Below are positions 1 to 9,917 of a stretch of 64,000 nt of DNA, piece by piece. Position numbers and translations under genes: made by a program. This stretch comes from Lysobacter sp. KIS68-7. GTDB lineage: Bacteria > Pseudomonadota > Gammaproteobacteria > Xanthomonadales > Xanthomonadaceae. Positions within the stretch are counted from its first letter, which is position 1. Each line of letters begins with the position of its first letter. The DNA lies in assembly GCF_021284745.1 (NCBI RefSeq), contig NZ_CP089925.1:496001-560000 (forward strand). Reading direction: 5' to 3'. Below the pieces are notes generated by a model. It saw only the letters and a list, made by a program, of their open reading frames with translations. It did no database searches and was not told the origin of the DNA.

Positions 1-9
1 AACGCGGGC

Positions 10-42
10 CCGGTGGATGGTCCCTAGGTCACCACCCACCGG
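10..42 (-). terminator. Hairpin just past the autotransporter stop, possible terminator
   Basis: Positions 10-21 and 31-42 form a 12-bp stem with a 9-base loop. The only imperfect pair (17/35) becomes a G-U wobble in RNA read from the minus strand. It starts 10 bases after the stop codon of the autotransporter gene. No U-rich tail follows, so intrinsic termination is inferred from position and stem strength only. Confidence 0.45.
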
Positions 43-51
43 ACCTGCGCA

Positions 52-3000
52 TTACCAGGTGTAGCGAAGCCCGACCTGGCCGCCGATGACGCTGTCGACC
101 GCGCCGCCGTCCATCCAGTTCAGCCCGCCGTACAGGTGCATGCGACCCATGTTCACGTCGGCGCCGAGTTCCAGCAGCGCGCTGGTGCCCTCGATGCTGG
201 TGCCGCCAGTGAAGGTATTGGCGATGGCGAAGTCCGACTCGCCGTCGAACTCGCGGATCGCGCTGAGCGTGCCGTACGGGGTCCAGCTGCCCTTCTCGGT
301 CTTGAAGGTCTGCTGCAGCGACAGGCCGGCGCGGAAGCGCGAGCTCGTCAGGCCGTCGGTGGTGAAGTCGCCGAGGTCGCCGTGCACCGCGTCGATGTTC
401 TGCACCGTCATGCGCGTGTACTGCACCTGCGGCACGAGCTGCAGGCCGCCGCCGGAGGTCCAGACGTTCCAGCCGCCTTCGAAGTTCAGCGCACCGACGT
501 CGCCGCCGATGTTGCGCTGGCCGCCGAAGGACTTCATGTCGGCCTCGAAGTGCATCCAGCGATACGACAGGTCGGCATACATGCCGTTGTCGCCGAGCCA
601 GGTCAGGTAGCCGCCGATCGTGTCGCCGTCGAGGTCGTCCGAACCGATGCCGTTGGACAGCGACTGCTTGCCCTTGGCCGTCGCGAGGCTGCCGCCGATG
701 AAGAAGTGATCGGTGACCAGTCGAGTGAAGCCCGCTTCGATGCCCGTGTTGGTCTGGTCGAAGCCGAAGTTGCCCTGCTGCGGCAGGTTGTCCAGGTGGA
801 AGTCCGGATCGATCGAGCCCTTGTCGCGGAACACGCGCACCCAGGCGCCGACGTCGTTGTCGCCGACCTGCGTGAACACGCCCAGGCGCTGGCGGAACGT
901 GCCCACCTGCGAGGCCATCAGGCTCTGCGCACCCGGGGCGATCGACGCGGCCGTCGTGCCCGTGTCGTTGATGCCGTCGAAGCTCAGGGCCAGCTCGAAG
1001 ATGTCGGCCTGCGCGTTGTCGGTGCTCAGCCGCTCTACCACGTTGACGCCTAGGTTGAGGAAGTTGTTCGCCGAGAACAGGACGTTGTCGATCGAGAACG
1101 TGCCCTTGGTGAACTGGCCCGCCTGCGAGTCGCCCGTGACCATCACCACCGGGATCGCGATGTCGCCGCCGGTCGCCGGCAGGTCGAGCACGTTGACGTT
1201 GATCAGCTGGTGGCTGGCATTCAGCACGTTGCCTTCGACGTACAGCATGTCGGAGGTGCCGTGCAGCATGCTGACGTCGACGTTGATCGCACCGTCGCCG
1301 GCGAAGTCGCCGCTGACGGTGAGGATGTCGTCCGGCGCGCCGTCGAGGAAGGAGATGGTGCCGTCGTTGACGAAGGCGTTCGGGTTGAGCACGGCGATGG
1401 GCGCGTTCACCGCGAACATCTGCGCCGGCTGGGCGAAGGGCGTGACCACGCCGGTGCCCATGTCGATGCTGCTCTCGCCGTCCACCGCGAGCATGCCCGC
1501 GTTGTGGAAGCTGTTGCCCGCCGCCGAACTGCTGCCCAGCGAGATCGCGGTGTCGTGCATCACGATCGTGCCGCCGGCTTCGTTGACGATGCTGTCGTCG
1601 CCGTCGCCGAAGTCGGTCGAGTGGTCGAGCACCTGCCAGGTGCCGCCGTCGTGGTTGGTGAACACGTCGTCGCCGGCGCCGAGGAGCATCGCGCCGAGGA
1701 CATTGCCGGTGTTGCCGATGTGTTCGATGCCGGCCCCGCCCACGATGGCGAAGCTGTTTTCCAGCGCGCCGTGGGCGATCAGGCTGCCCGCGTTGTCGAC
1801 CGTCGAAGTGCCGCTGACCTGCAGGACGAGGGCGGCTGCCACTGCACCCGTCGCGGTGATCTGCCCGCCGTTGTCCACCGACACATCGCCGTCGGCTTCC
1901 AACAGCGCACCGAACGCGCTGCCGTCGGAGGTCGCCGAAATGTCGCCGCCGTTGCTCAATTGTGCGCGTCCGAGGGCGGCCACGCCCACGGCAGATTGGG
2001 CGGCCGTCGCGAACACATGGCCTGCGTTGTCGAGCGTGAGCGCGCCGTCGGTGCGCGCGACGATGCCGGCGGCGTAGTCGTTGCCCAGCGCGTGCACCGT
2101 GCCGCTGTTGCCGACCGCCAGGTCGCCCACGTTCGAGTACGCCGCGATGCCGTAGGCCGAGCCGGTGCCCGGCGTCGTCACGGTGATGTCGCCGCCGTTG
2201 TCGACCACCAGGCTCGCCGCGCCGTATGCGTAGATGCCCGACGCGTCTGCGTCGGCACCGGTGACCGAGACGTGCATCGTGCCGCCGCTGCTGACGTTGA
2301 CGTCGTTGCCGACCGCGTCGATGCCGACGCCCCAGGCGTTGCCGGTGGCCGTGATCGCACCGTCGCCATGCACGTCGACCGTATCGCCCATCGCGAAGAT
2401 GCCGCGCGCAGTGTTGGTGTCGCTGGTGGCCGTGATGCTGCCGTCGTGCGCCACGGTGATCGTGGGCGCCACCGAATCGTAGAAGCCGCGCGCGTCGATG
2501 CCGGTCGCATCGCCGTTCGCCGCGGCGACCGTGATGCCGCCGGTGTTGGACACGCCGAGCGCGCCGTCGTAACCGGAGAGCTGGATGCCGATGGCGGTGT
2601 CGTACGCGGTGACGGACATCGTGCCGCCGTTGGTGACGGTGGCGTCGCCCGACATCACGTAGGCCGCGATGCCGATGCCGGTGCCGCTGGCCACGTCGAT
2701 CGGCTGCGGGGCATTCGCGCCCGCACCGGTCTGCACGACCGTGAGCGTGCCGCCGTTGTCCACGGTGAGCGCGCTGCCCGCCTGGGCGCCGATGCCGACC
2801 GCGGTCGCGCCGCCGTGCACGGTGATGTCGCCGCTGCTGGAGACGTCGGCGGTTGCGCCACCCACGTAGATGCCCATCGCGTTGCCATAGTGCGTGGAGA
2901 CCGCGATGTCGCCCGTGTTGGTCGCGGTGGCGCTGCCGCCGGCCTCCGCGAGCACGCCGACGACGTTGCCGTATTCGTTGCCGCCGACCGTCACGTGGCC

Positions 3001-6000
3001 GCTGTTGTCGGCCAGCGCGTTGCCGTATTCGGCCGAGGCGCGGATGCCGAAGCCTTCCGCCTGTGCATCGATGCCGATGTCGTTGCCGCTGTGGACGGTC
3101 GCATCGCCGTTGTTCGACTGGGCCAGGATGCCCACGCCGTACTTGCCCGCGACCGTGATGTTGCCGCTGCCGTCCACCAGGACGTCGCCGTACTGCGACT
3201 GCGCGACGATGCCCGCGCCCTGGATGAAGGCGGAGACCGTGATGTCGCCGTCGTTGGTCACGTGCACGTCGCCGTGCTGCGAGTTCGCCTGGGTGCCGAG
3301 GCTGACGAGGCCGTCGCGCACGTCGATCAGGCCGCCGGCCGCGTTGCCGACGATGACGTTGCCATCGGCCTGCGCGATCACGCCGGCCGCCATGCCGTAT
3401 TTCTGTTCGAAGTTCGCTGCCGCGTGGATGCTGCCGCTGTTCTGCACGTCGACCGTGGCGCCGTCGAAGCTGCCCTGCGCGTAGATGCCGATGGTCTGCG
3501 TGGTGCCCGAGACGTCGATGTCGCCGGCATTGGTCACGCCGATGGCGTAGCCGCCCGCGCCGATGCCGATCGCGTTGCCGTTGTACGACGTCGCCGTGAT
3601 GCTGCCCGTGGCCGTGTTGGACGCGGCGGTGGTCGAGTAGCCGAACGCGTACACGCCGATGGCGGCGCCGTTGTAGGCGAGCGCGTCGACCAGGCCGTCG
3701 TTCGCCGCGATCGCTTGGTCGCCGTAGGCATACATGCCGATGGCGTCGCCGTTCAGGCTGGTCGCTTCGATCGAGGCGCAGTTGCAGTTGGTCACCGTCG
3801 TCGTGCCGTACGAGTAACCGTACACACCGAAGGCCACGCCACCCGCGGTCGCGTGGATGTCGCCGTCGTTGATGACCTTCGCGCTGTTCGCGCCGTAGGC
3901 GAAGATGCCGTTGGCGCGGCCGTTGGCCTGCGCGGTGATGTCGCCGTGGTTGGTCGCGTTGACCGCGTCGCCGGCGGTCGCTTCGATGCCTGCGGCCCAA
4001 TTGTTGCCGTAGGCGGTGATCGTCCCGGTGGCGTTGTTGTCCACCGCAACGTCGTCGCCGGCACCGGCGAAGATGCCGTCCGCGATGCCGTATTCGCTCG
4101 CCGCGTACAACGCACCATTGTTGGTGACGAGCGCATCGACGCCCGCATCGACGGTGATCGCGAAGGCGTTGCCGTACATCGACTGGCCCTGGACCAGGCC
4201 CGTGCTTGCGTTGGTGACGGTGGCGGTGCCGACCCGGGCCGAGGCGCGGATGCCGAACACCTCGCCGTAGGACAGGCCCGAGCTTTCGCCGGCATTGGTG
4301 ACGCTCGTGTCGCCGCCGTTCGAATACGCCAGGATGCCGCCGCCGGCGTAGCCGCCGAAGCCGCGGATGATGCCGGTCGCATCGTTGGTGACGCTCGAGC
4401 CCGTGAAGCCGCCCGAGATCACGCCGTAACCGTAGCCGTTGACGGAATGCGCGCTGATCGAACCGCTGTTGTGCACCACGGCCGCGCCGGAATCCGAACG
4501 CGACCACCCGCCGTAGGAGCTGGCGCCGCTGTACGTGTTCACGTCGCCGCTGTTGTCGATCGACGCGGTGCCGCCGTAGAGGGTGCGCGCGATCATGCCG
4601 CGGTCGAGCGCGCCGCCGAAGGTCTCGATGTCGCCGGTGTTGACGACGTTCGCGTCGCCGTACAGCGAGATGCCCCATGCACCGACCGCGGCGTAGGCGG
4701 CGTAGGCGCCCAGCAGGCCGTTGTTGGTGACGTTCGCTTCGCCGGTGTAGGTGATCGCCTGGATGCCCAGGGCCTGGTCGGCGTAGGCGACGGCGATCAG
4801 TTCGTGGTTGTTCGTGACCTCCACGTCGTTCCACTTCGTCGCGGCATAGATGCCCGTGGCGCTGTAGGTGCCGATCGCATGGATCACGTAGTCGTTGGTG
4901 ACCGAGGCCAGGCCGTTGTTGGTCTGCATCGCCACGCCGTAGGCGATGCCGTCGCGCCCTTCGGCATAGGCCAGTATCGCGCCGGTGTTGGCGACGGTCG
5001 TGTCGCCGTCGGCCGAGATCACCAGCACGCCATAGGCGCTGCCGCCGCCCTGCGCGCGGACGAAGCCGTTGTTGAAGACGGAGGCTTCCAGGTCCGCGGC
5101 GGCGACGATGCCCTGCACGTCCGCATTCGCGCCCATCGCGTAGACCGCGCCATCGTTGGTGACGCTCGCCGTGCCCTGGTAGGCGCGCGCGATGGCTTCG
5201 ATGCCGCTGGCGAAGACATCGCCGTAGGCGTAGGCCAGCCCTTCGTTGGTCACCGTGGCGGTGCCGCCCTCGCCCGAGTTGCGCGCGAGGATCGCGGAGG
5301 CGATGGTGCCCTCGGCGTAGATGGCGCCGCGGTCGTTGTCGACCGACAAGGTGCCCGTGCCTCGCGCGTCGACGCCCGTGGCGTACACGCCGTCCGCATT
5401 GATCGTGCCGCTGTTGTGCACGTCGACGTTCGCGCCGTTGGCGAACACGCCGAACGCGGTGCCGTAGCTGCCGCCCGCATGCGCGTCGATCGAGCCGCTG
5501 TTGTCGACCGTGAGGTCGCCGCCGAGCGTGAACACGCCCGCCGACAGATAGTTGGAATCGGAGGTCAGCGCACCGGCGTTGGTCAGGTCGACCACGTTGC
5601 CGGCGGCGAGGATGCCGGCCGCGTAATCGCCACCGGTGGCCGCATGGATCACGCCATCGACCTGGTTGTCGACGTGCACGTTGTCGCCCGTCGCGTAGAT
5701 GCCGTACGCCGCGCCGTAGGTCCCGTAGGCGCCGACCGAACCGTCGTTGGCCACGCTCGTGCTCGTACCGCCTTCGGCGTGGATGCCGGTCGCGGTGAGG
5801 AAGACGGAGTTGGCCACGATGTCGCCGGTGTTCGTCGCATCGACCTTGTCGCCGAGCGCGAACATGCCGTAGGCGTTGCCCAGGGCCGAAGCCGCGAGGC
5901 TGCCGCTGTTGCTTGCGGTCGAGTCGCCACCGCCGAGCGAGCTCGCCACCAGGGCGTAGGCCCAGTAGTTGCCGTTGACGTTGATCGTGCCGCTGTTGTC

Positions 6001-6927
6001 GGCGGTCGCGTGGCCGTCGCCTGTCGAGATCGCCGACAGGCCGGTCGCGTAATAGGCATCGACCTTCATCGTGCCGTCGTTGGTGGCCGTGGCGTCGCCG
6101 CTGCTCGAGAGCGCGTATGCGCCGACGCCAAACCCGAAGCCGGCCGCGCTCACGGTGATGGAACCGGTGTTGTCCACGCTCGCGTTGCCGGCGTCGGCAA
6201 TGGACCACGCGCCGAGCGCGCGACCGTCGATTCCGGTCGACGTTGCGGAGATGTCGCCCGAATTCGAGATCGCGCTGTCGCCGGTGCCATAGCTGTACAG
6301 CGCAATGGCGAGGCCGTTGTCACCCGTGGCCGTCGCGTTGACGATGCCCGTGTTGGCCATCGTCGAGTCGCCGTTGATCGCTTGGAAGTCGGCGCCGATG
6401 GCCAAGGTGTAGCCGACGGCATCGAGGTCCCAGCCGTTCGTGACGTCGATCGAATCGCCGACGATCAACAGGCCGATGGCGTAACCATCCGGCGAGTACG
6501 CCGAGTAGGAGAAGCCCGGGAACGTGACCCCCGAGACGGGGGAGCCGGGGAAGATGAAGGAACGCCCGATATCGTTCGCCGCGAGCTGCAGGCTCGGATC
6601 GGCGAGCGAGGCGTGCAGGTCGAACACGCCTGCAACCACGCTAGTCGGCATGTTCGCGTCGGAGACCGCGGTCAGGTCGACGACGGTCGAGGGAATCTGG
6701 TGGTTCGCCAGGTCCGCCAGGGTCGTGCGTTGTGCAGAGAGCAGCGGGGGCGCCGAGGGGGTTTTCGCCTGCGGGGTGCTCGCGAGTGCCGCGCCGGTGC
6801 CCGAGAACGCGAGGGCGGCTGCGGAGAGCGTCAGGACACTGCGGATTGCGCGAGAGACGGGCGAAACGTTGTAGCGACGAACCTGTTGCGAGCCGCTACG
6901 CGGCGCACGAATGCGATCGTTCTTCAA
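52..6927 (-). CDS. Giant autotransporter with repetitive passenger (type V secretion)
   Basis: A 2291-residue surface protein. The first ~50 residues are basic and then hydrophobic (SVLTLSAAALAFSGTGAALA), an inner-membrane export signal. Residues ~150-1740 are a long array of degenerate units built on patterns such as V-T/D-N-x-G-x-I and Y-A-x-G-I, expected to form a right-handed beta-helix. Residues ~2020-2291 are a classical autotransporter barrel ending in the aromatic RYTW. The start is TTG, chosen because AGGGGA lies five bases upstream and no other start would keep the signal peptide. The passenger has a Cys-Asn-Cys at residues 1048-1050, unusual for secreted passengers. No catalytic motif was recognised, so an adhesin or biofilm role is only inferred from the architecture. 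Confidence 0.9.
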   Translation of the reverse strand: MKNDRIRAPRSGSQQVRRYNVSPVSRAIRSVLTLSAAALAFSGTGAALASTPQAKTPSAPPLLSAQRTTLADLANHQIPSTVVDLTAVSDANMPTSVVAGVFDLHASLADPSLQLAANDIGRSFIFPGSPVSGVTFPGFSYSAYSPDGYAIGLLIVGDSIDVTNGWDLDAVGYTLAIGADFQAINGDSTMANTGIVNATATGDNGLAIALYSYGTGDSAISNSGDISATSTGIDGRALGAWSIADAGNASVDNTGSITVSAAGFGFGVGAYALSSSGDATATNDGTMKVDAYYATGLSAISTGDGHATADNSGTINVNGNYWAYALVASSLGGGDSTASNSGSLAASALGNAYGMFALGDKVDATNTGDIVANSVFLTATGIHAEGGTSTSVANDGSVGAYGTYGAAYGIYATGDNVHVDNQVDGVIHAATGGDYAAGILAAGNVVDLTNAGALTSDSNYLSAGVFTLGGDLTVDNSGSIDAHAGGSYGTAFGVFANGANVDVHNSGTINADGVYATGVDARGTGTLSVDNDRGAIYAEGTIASAILARNSGEGGTATVTNEGLAYAYGDVFASGIEAIARAYQGTASVTNDGAVYAMGANADVQGIVAAADLEASVFNNGFVRAQGGGSAYGVLVISADGDTTVANTGAILAYAEGRDGIAYGVAMQTNNGLASVTNDYVIHAIGTYSATGIYAATKWNDVEVTNNHELIAVAYADQALGIQAITYTGEANVTNNGLLGAYAAYAAVGAWGISLYGDANVVNTGDIETFGGALDRGMIARTLYGGTASIDNSGDVNTYSGASSYGGWSRSDSGAAVVHNSGSISAHSVNGYGYGVISGGFTGSSVTNDATGIIRGFGGYAGGGILAYSNGGDTSVTNAGESSGLSYGEVFGIRASARVGTATVTNASTGLVQGQSMYGNAFAITVDAGVDALVTNNGALYAASEYGIADGIFAGAGDDVAVDNNATGTITAYGNNWAAGIEATAGDAVNATNHGDITAQANGRANGIFAYGANSAKVINDGDIHATAGGVAFGVYGYSYGTTTVTNCNCASIEATSLNGDAIGMYAYGDQAIAANDGLVDALAYNGAAIGVYAFGYSTTAASNTATGSITATSYNGNAIGIGAGGYAIGVTNAGDIDVSGTTQTIGIYAQGSFDGATVDVQNSGSIHAAANFEQKYGMAAGVIAQADGNVIVGNAAGGLIDVRDGLVSLGTQANSQHGDVHVTNDGDITVSAFIQGAGIVAQSQYGDVLVDGSGNITVAGKYGVGILAQSNNGDATVHSGNDIGIDAQAEGFGIRASAEYGNALADNSGHVTVGGNEYGNVVGVLAEAGGSATATNTGDIAVSTHYGNAMGIYVGGATADVSSSGDITVHGGATAVGIGAQAGSALTVDNGGTLTVVQTGAGANAPQPIDVASGTGIGIAAYVMSGDATVTNGGTMSVTAYDTAIGIQLSGYDGALGVSNTGGITVAAANGDATGIDARGFYDSVAPTITVAHDGSITATSDTNTARGIFAMGDTVDVHGDGAITATGNAWGVGIDAVGNDVNVSSGGTMHVSVTGADADASGIYAYGAASLVVDNGGDITVTTPGTGSAYGIAAYSNVGDLAVGNSGTVHALGNDYAAGIVARTDGALTLDNAGHVFATAAQSAVGVAALGRAQLSNGGDISATSDGSAFGALLEADGDVSVDNGGQITATGAVAAALVLQVSGTSTVDNAGSLIAHGALENSFAIVGGAGIEHIGNTGNVLGAMLLGAGDDVFTNHDGGTWQVLDHSTDFGDGDDSIVNEAGGTIVMHDTAISLGSSSAAGNSFHNAGMLAVDGESSIDMGTGVVTPFAQPAQMFAVNAPIAVLNPNAFVNDGTISFLDGAPDDILTVSGDFAGDGAINVDVSMLHGTSDMLYVEGNVLNASHQLINVNVLDLPATGGDIAIPVVMVTGDSQAGQFTKGTFSIDNVLFSANNFLNLGVNVVERLSTDNAQADIFELALSFDGINDTGTTAASIAPGAQSLMASQVGTFRQRLGVFTQVGDNDVGAWVRVFRDKGSIDPDFHLDNLPQQGNFGFDQTNTGIEAGFTRLVTDHFFIGGSLATAKGKQSLSNGIGSDDLDGDTIGGYLTWLGDNGMYADLSYRWMHFEADMKSFGGQRNIGGDVGALNFEGGWNVWTSGGGLQLVPQVQYTRMTVQNIDAVHGDLGDFTTDGLTSSRFRAGLSLQQTFKTEKGSWTPYGTLSAIREFDGESDFAIANTFTGGTSIEGTSALLELGADVNMGRMHLYGGLNWMDGGAVDSVIGGQVGLRYTW
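1700..6480 (-). repeat. Degenerate tandem repeats encoding the autotransporter passenger
   Basis: About 4.8 kb of coding sequence made of diverged units of roughly 25-45 codons. Recurrent DNA words such as gccgctgttg, tcgccggtgttg and gcgtagatgcc appear throughout and encode the recurring N-x-G, V-T-N and I-Y-A steps. Units are too diverged to be recent duplications. The compositional regularity keeps other reading frames open for kilobases on both strands. Confidence 0.75.
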
Positions 6928-7156
6928 GTTGTTCCCCTGATTGTTTTACGGCCCGCCCGTTCGCAATTCCCCTGCGGTACGGACGGCCAACCCCTGCGGC
7001 CGGGGGGGCTGTCGACCCACCCGTTTGCCGAGTCTATACGCGGAGTGATTCACAACGGAATAGGGACGCGCTACCACCCGGAGCGTGACAGGGTTCATGG
7101 AACTGAATGTCCTCACCCCCGGGACCGATCTGCGCGGGCCGACTACACTGCCCGCC

Positions 7157-7795
7157 ATGGAACGCCGCCTGAGCCTGATCGACCGCCTGCTGGCGGATAC
7201 CCAGAACGCCCTCGGCACCGTCTTCGGCGCCCCGTCGGCCGAGCGCGACAACCCCGCCGGCGACCGCGCGGACGTGGTGCTCGACGACGCCGAACGCCGG
7301 CACGCCGCCGGCCTGATGCGCATCAACCATGTCGGCGAGGTCTGCGCGCAGGCGCTGTATGTCGGCCAGGCCGCCGTCGCCCGCGACCCGCAGACCCGCG
7401 CCGCGCTTCTCGCCGCCGCCTCGGAAGAAACCGACCACCTGGCCTGGTGCGCCGAGCGCCTGGCCGAACTCGATGCGCGCCCGAGCCTGTTCAACCCGCT
7501 CTGGTATGCCGGCAGCTACACCATCGGCGTGCTCGCCGGCCTGCGCGGGGACGGCTGGAACCTGGGCTTCGTGGTGGAAACCGAGCGCCAGGTGGAGGCG
7601 CACCTGCACGAGCACCTCGAAAAGCTCCCGGCCGCCGACCTGCGCAGCCGCGCGATCCTGGAGGTCATGAAGGAAGACGAGGCCCGCCACGCCGACAAGG
7701 CCGAAGCGCAGGGTGCGCGCGTGCTGCCGCAACCGGTGCCGACCCTGATGGCCGCCGCCTCGAACCTGATGAAGTCGATCGCCTACCGGATCTGA
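7157..7795 (+). CDS. coq7: Coq7-type demethoxyubiquinone hydroxylase
   Basis: A di-iron monooxygenase that hydroxylates 2-octaprenyl-3-methyl-6-methoxy-1,4-benzoquinol late in ubiquinone synthesis, at the inner membrane. The carboxylate and histidine iron ligands of the family are visible in order: E61 in INHVGE, E91/H94 in EETDH, E143 in ETERQ, and E175/H178 in EDEARH. The 212-residue length fits the family. An in-frame upstream ATG at 7085 exists, but the ATG at 7157 starts the conserved [12 protein letters not shown] segment; TACACT upstream could be a -10 element. It is monocistronic, divergent from the autotransporter and convergent with speD. Confidence 0.93.
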   Translation: MERRLSLIDRLLADTQNALGTVFGAPSAERDNPAGDRADVVLDDAERRHAAGLMRINHVGEVCAQALYVGQAAVARDPQTRAALLAAASEETDHLAWCAERLAELDARPSLFNPLWYAGSYTIGVLAGLRGDGWNLGFVVETERQVEAHLHEHLEKLPAADLRSRAILEVMKEDEARHADKAEAQGARVLPQPVPTLMAAASNLMKSIAYRI

Positions 7796-7798
7796 AGG

Positions 7799-7820
7799 AA
7801 CCTGGTCACTCGACCAGGTT
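7799..7820. terminator. Shared hairpin between coq7 and speD
   Basis: AACCTGGTC (7799-7807) and GACCAGGTT (7812-7820) form a perfect 9-bp stem with a 4-base loop, starting 3 bases after the coq7 stop and overlapping the speD stop codon. It could end both convergent transcripts. Flanking T runs are short (TTT on the coq7 side, TTCCTT on the speD side). Confidence 0.6.
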
Positions 7821-8597
7821 TCGCCCGTGGTAGAGCTCTTCGATCTCGCGCTTGAGCCGCGCCTCGATCTTCATGCGCTCCTTGAACGACAGGTTCTTCG
7901 CCTTCTCCTCGAACAGATAGTTGTCGAGGTCGAATTCCTTCAGGTGCATCTTCGTGTGGAAGATGTTTTCCTGGTAGACGTTCACGTCGAGCATCTCGTA
8001 CCGCGAACGCACGTTCTTCGCCAGGTAATCCTGGATCGAATTGATCTTGTGGTCGATGTAGTGCTTCTTGCCCTTGATGTCGCGGGTGAAGCCGCGCACG
8101 CGGTAGTCCATCACCACGATGTCCGATTCCAGGCTTTCGATCAGGTAGTTCAGGGCCTTCAGCGGGGAGATCACGCCGCAGGTGGCCACGTCGATGTCGG
8201 CGCGGAAGGTCGCGATGCCGTTGTCCGGGTGGGTTTCCGGATAGGTGTGCACCGTGATGTGCGACTTGTCCATGTGCGCGACCACCGCTTCGGAGATCAC
8301 GCCCTTGGCCAGGGCCTTCTCCACGACGGGCTGTTCGCTGATGAGGATCGTGACCGACGCGCCCTGCGGGTCGTAGTCCTGGCGCGCGACGTTGAGGATG
8401 TTCGCGCCGATGATCTCCGCCACGTCCGTGAGGATCTGGGTCAGGCGGTCGGCGTTGTATTCCTCGTCGATGTACTCGATGTAGCGCCCGCGCTGCTCTT
8501 CGGACACCGCGTAGCACACGTCGTAGATGTTGAACGACAGCGCCTTGGTGAGGTTGTTGAAGCCCTGGAGCTTCAGGCGCGGCAGCGGCTTGACCAT
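7806..8597 (-). CDS. speD: S-adenosylmethionine decarboxylase proenzyme (SpeD)
   Basis: Makes decarboxylated SAM, the aminopropyl donor for spermidine. The 263-residue protein is the long E. coli-type SpeD. The self-cleavage site lies at K111-S112 in [13 protein letters not shown]112 becomes the pyruvoyl cofactor, the same residue number as in E. coli. The ATG at 8597 gives the family length; earlier in-frame ATGs would add an arginine/proline-rich tail overlapping the clp promoter region. It is divergent from clp, with 167 bases between the two starts, and convergent with coq7. Confidence 0.95.
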   Translation of the reverse strand: MVKPLPRLKLQGFNNLTKALSFNIYDVCYAVSEEQRGRYIEYIDEEYNADRLTQILTDVAEIIGANILNVARQDYDPQGASVTILISEQPVVEKALAKGVISEAVVAHMDKSHITVHTYPETHPDNGIATFRADIDVATCGVISPLKALNYLIESLESDIVVMDYRVRGFTRDIKGKKHYIDHKINSIQDYLAKNVRSRYEMLDVNVYQENIFHTKMHLKEFDLDNYLFEEKAKNLSFKERMKIEARLKREIEELYHGRNLVE

Positions 8598-8764
8598 CGG
8601 TCGGGATCCCATGGGTACGGCGAGGGGGTGCCGTCGAGGGGCGCGATTATGCGGCATGCGGCCCGGCAGGAGCATCGCGCCGCGTGCACGAAGTATTCCG
8701 CTGGCTGAGCTTTGGGCCTAAGCTCCGGCTGATCCCCCATCCCCCGAGTCCGACGCCAGCGCCC

Positions 8765-9454
8765 ATGAGCCCATCCCTGACCGCGCACATCACGCCGCTC
8801 CGTCGCACCGCCAGCCCGCTTGCGCCGGATAGCCCGACGCTCGAGCGCTTCCTGGCCCAGTGCCACCGCCGCCGATATCCCACGCGCACCGACGTCTTCC
8901 GCCCCGGCGATCCGGCCGGCACCCTCTATTACGTGGTCAACGGCTCGGTCAGCATCATCACCGAGGAAGACGACGGCCGTGAATTGGTGCTCGGCTACCT
9001 CGGCACCGGCGAGTTCGTCGGCGAGATGGGCCTGTTCATCGAAACCGAGCGGCGGGAAGTCGCGCTGCGCACGCGCACGCCCTGCGAGCTCGCCGAGATC
9101 AGCTACGAGCGCCTGTATCAATTGCTGCTCGGCCCGCTGGTGCAGGACGCACCCAAGATCCTCTACATGATCGGCGCCCAGCTTTCGCGCCGGCTGCTGG
9201 ACACCAGCCGCAAGGCCGGCCGCCTCGCCTTCCTCGACGTCACCGACCGCATCGTGCGCACGCTGCACGACCTGGCCCGCGAGCCCGAGTCGATGAGCCA
9301 TCCGCAAGGCACCCAGTTGCGCGTCTCCCGCCAGGAGCTCGCGCGCCTGGTCGGCTGCTCGCGCGAAATGGCCGGCCGCGTCCTGAAGAAGCTGGAAGCC
9401 GAGGGCAAGCTGCACGCCCGCGGCAAGACCGTCGTCCTCTACGGGACGCGCTGA
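8765..9454 (+). CDS. clp: Clp, CRP-family global regulator
   Basis: A 229-residue CRP-like transcription factor. The cyclic-nucleotide-binding fold covers roughly residues 35-135 (RPGDPAGTLYYV, GEFVGEMGLF), then a dimer helix and a C-terminal helix-turn-helix (QELARLVGCSREMAGRVLKK). It strongly resembles Xanthomonas Clp, which is known to be inhibited by cyclic di-GMP and to control extracellular enzymes, polysaccharide and motility; in Lysobacter it is linked to lytic enzymes and antibiotics. The ATG at 8765 is preferred over one 81 bases upstream by length. A GNAT gene follows after one base, suggesting co-transcription. Confidence 0.95.
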   Translation: MSPSLTAHITPLRRTASPLAPDSPTLERFLAQCHRRRYPTRTDVFRPGDPAGTLYYVVNGSVSIITEEDDGRELVLGYLGTGEFVGEMGLFIETERREVALRTRTPCELAEISYERLYQLLLGPLVQDAPKILYMIGAQLSRRLLDTSRKAGRLAFLDVTDRIVRTLHDLAREPESMSHPQGTQLRVSRQELARLVGCSREMAGRVLKKLEAEGKLHARGKTVVLYGTR

Positions 9455-9455
9455 A

Positions 9456-9914
9456 ATGGGCGGCGCCGTCGCATCCGAAAATTTCATCGGGGTGCGCGGC
9501 GTCGAACCGGACGACGCGGCCGCGGTGGCCGCCTTGCTCGACGTCCTCGGCTACCCGTGCACGGAAGCCGAGGCGCGCGAGCGCATCGCCCACTTCCGCG
9601 AGGACGCACGCCAGTTCCTGCTGCTGGCGATGTCCAACGGCACGCCCTGCGGCCTGGCCGCGATGAAGCTCAATTACTCGCTCACGCGCGGCGCCGACGT
9701 CGCGCGCATCACCGCGCTCGTGGTCTCGCCGGAATCGCACGGCCAGGGCATCGGCCGCCGCTTGCTGCGCGAGGTCGAAACGATCGCCCGCCGCAACGGC
9801 GCGATGCGGCTGGAAGTCACCAGCAATCCCTCGCGCACCGGCGCGCACGCCTTCTACCACGCGTGCGGTTACAGCGACGGCTCGCGGCATTTCTACAAAC
9901 CGCTGGGCGAGTGA
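9456..9914 (+). CDS. GNAT-family N-acetyltransferase
   Basis: A 152-residue acetyl-CoA-dependent acyltransferase. The acetyl-CoA-binding motif A is visible as ESHGQGIGRRLL (about residues 91-102), followed by the motif B helix ending in AFYHACGY. The substrate is unknown. It starts one base after the clp stop, so it is probably the second gene of the clp transcript, and converges on the HAD gene three bases away. Confidence 0.85.
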   Translation: MGGAVASENFIGVRGVEPDDAAAVAALLDVLGYPCTEAEARERIAHFREDARQFLLLAMSNGTPCGLAAMKLNYSLTRGADVARITALVVSPESHGQGIGRRLLREVETIARRNGAMRLEVTSNPSRTGAHAFYHACGYSDGSRHFYKPLGE

Positions 9915-9917
9915 CCC

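Noticed and set aside
1210-7833. A 6.6-kb open frame on the plus strand opposite the autotransporter and coq7 (and a 6.2-kb second minus-strand frame over 29-6208)
   Set aside because: They arise from the GC-biased third positions and repetitive codons of the real autotransporter gene. Their translations are arginine/histidine-rich with no domains, and the plus-strand frame runs over the coq7 region.
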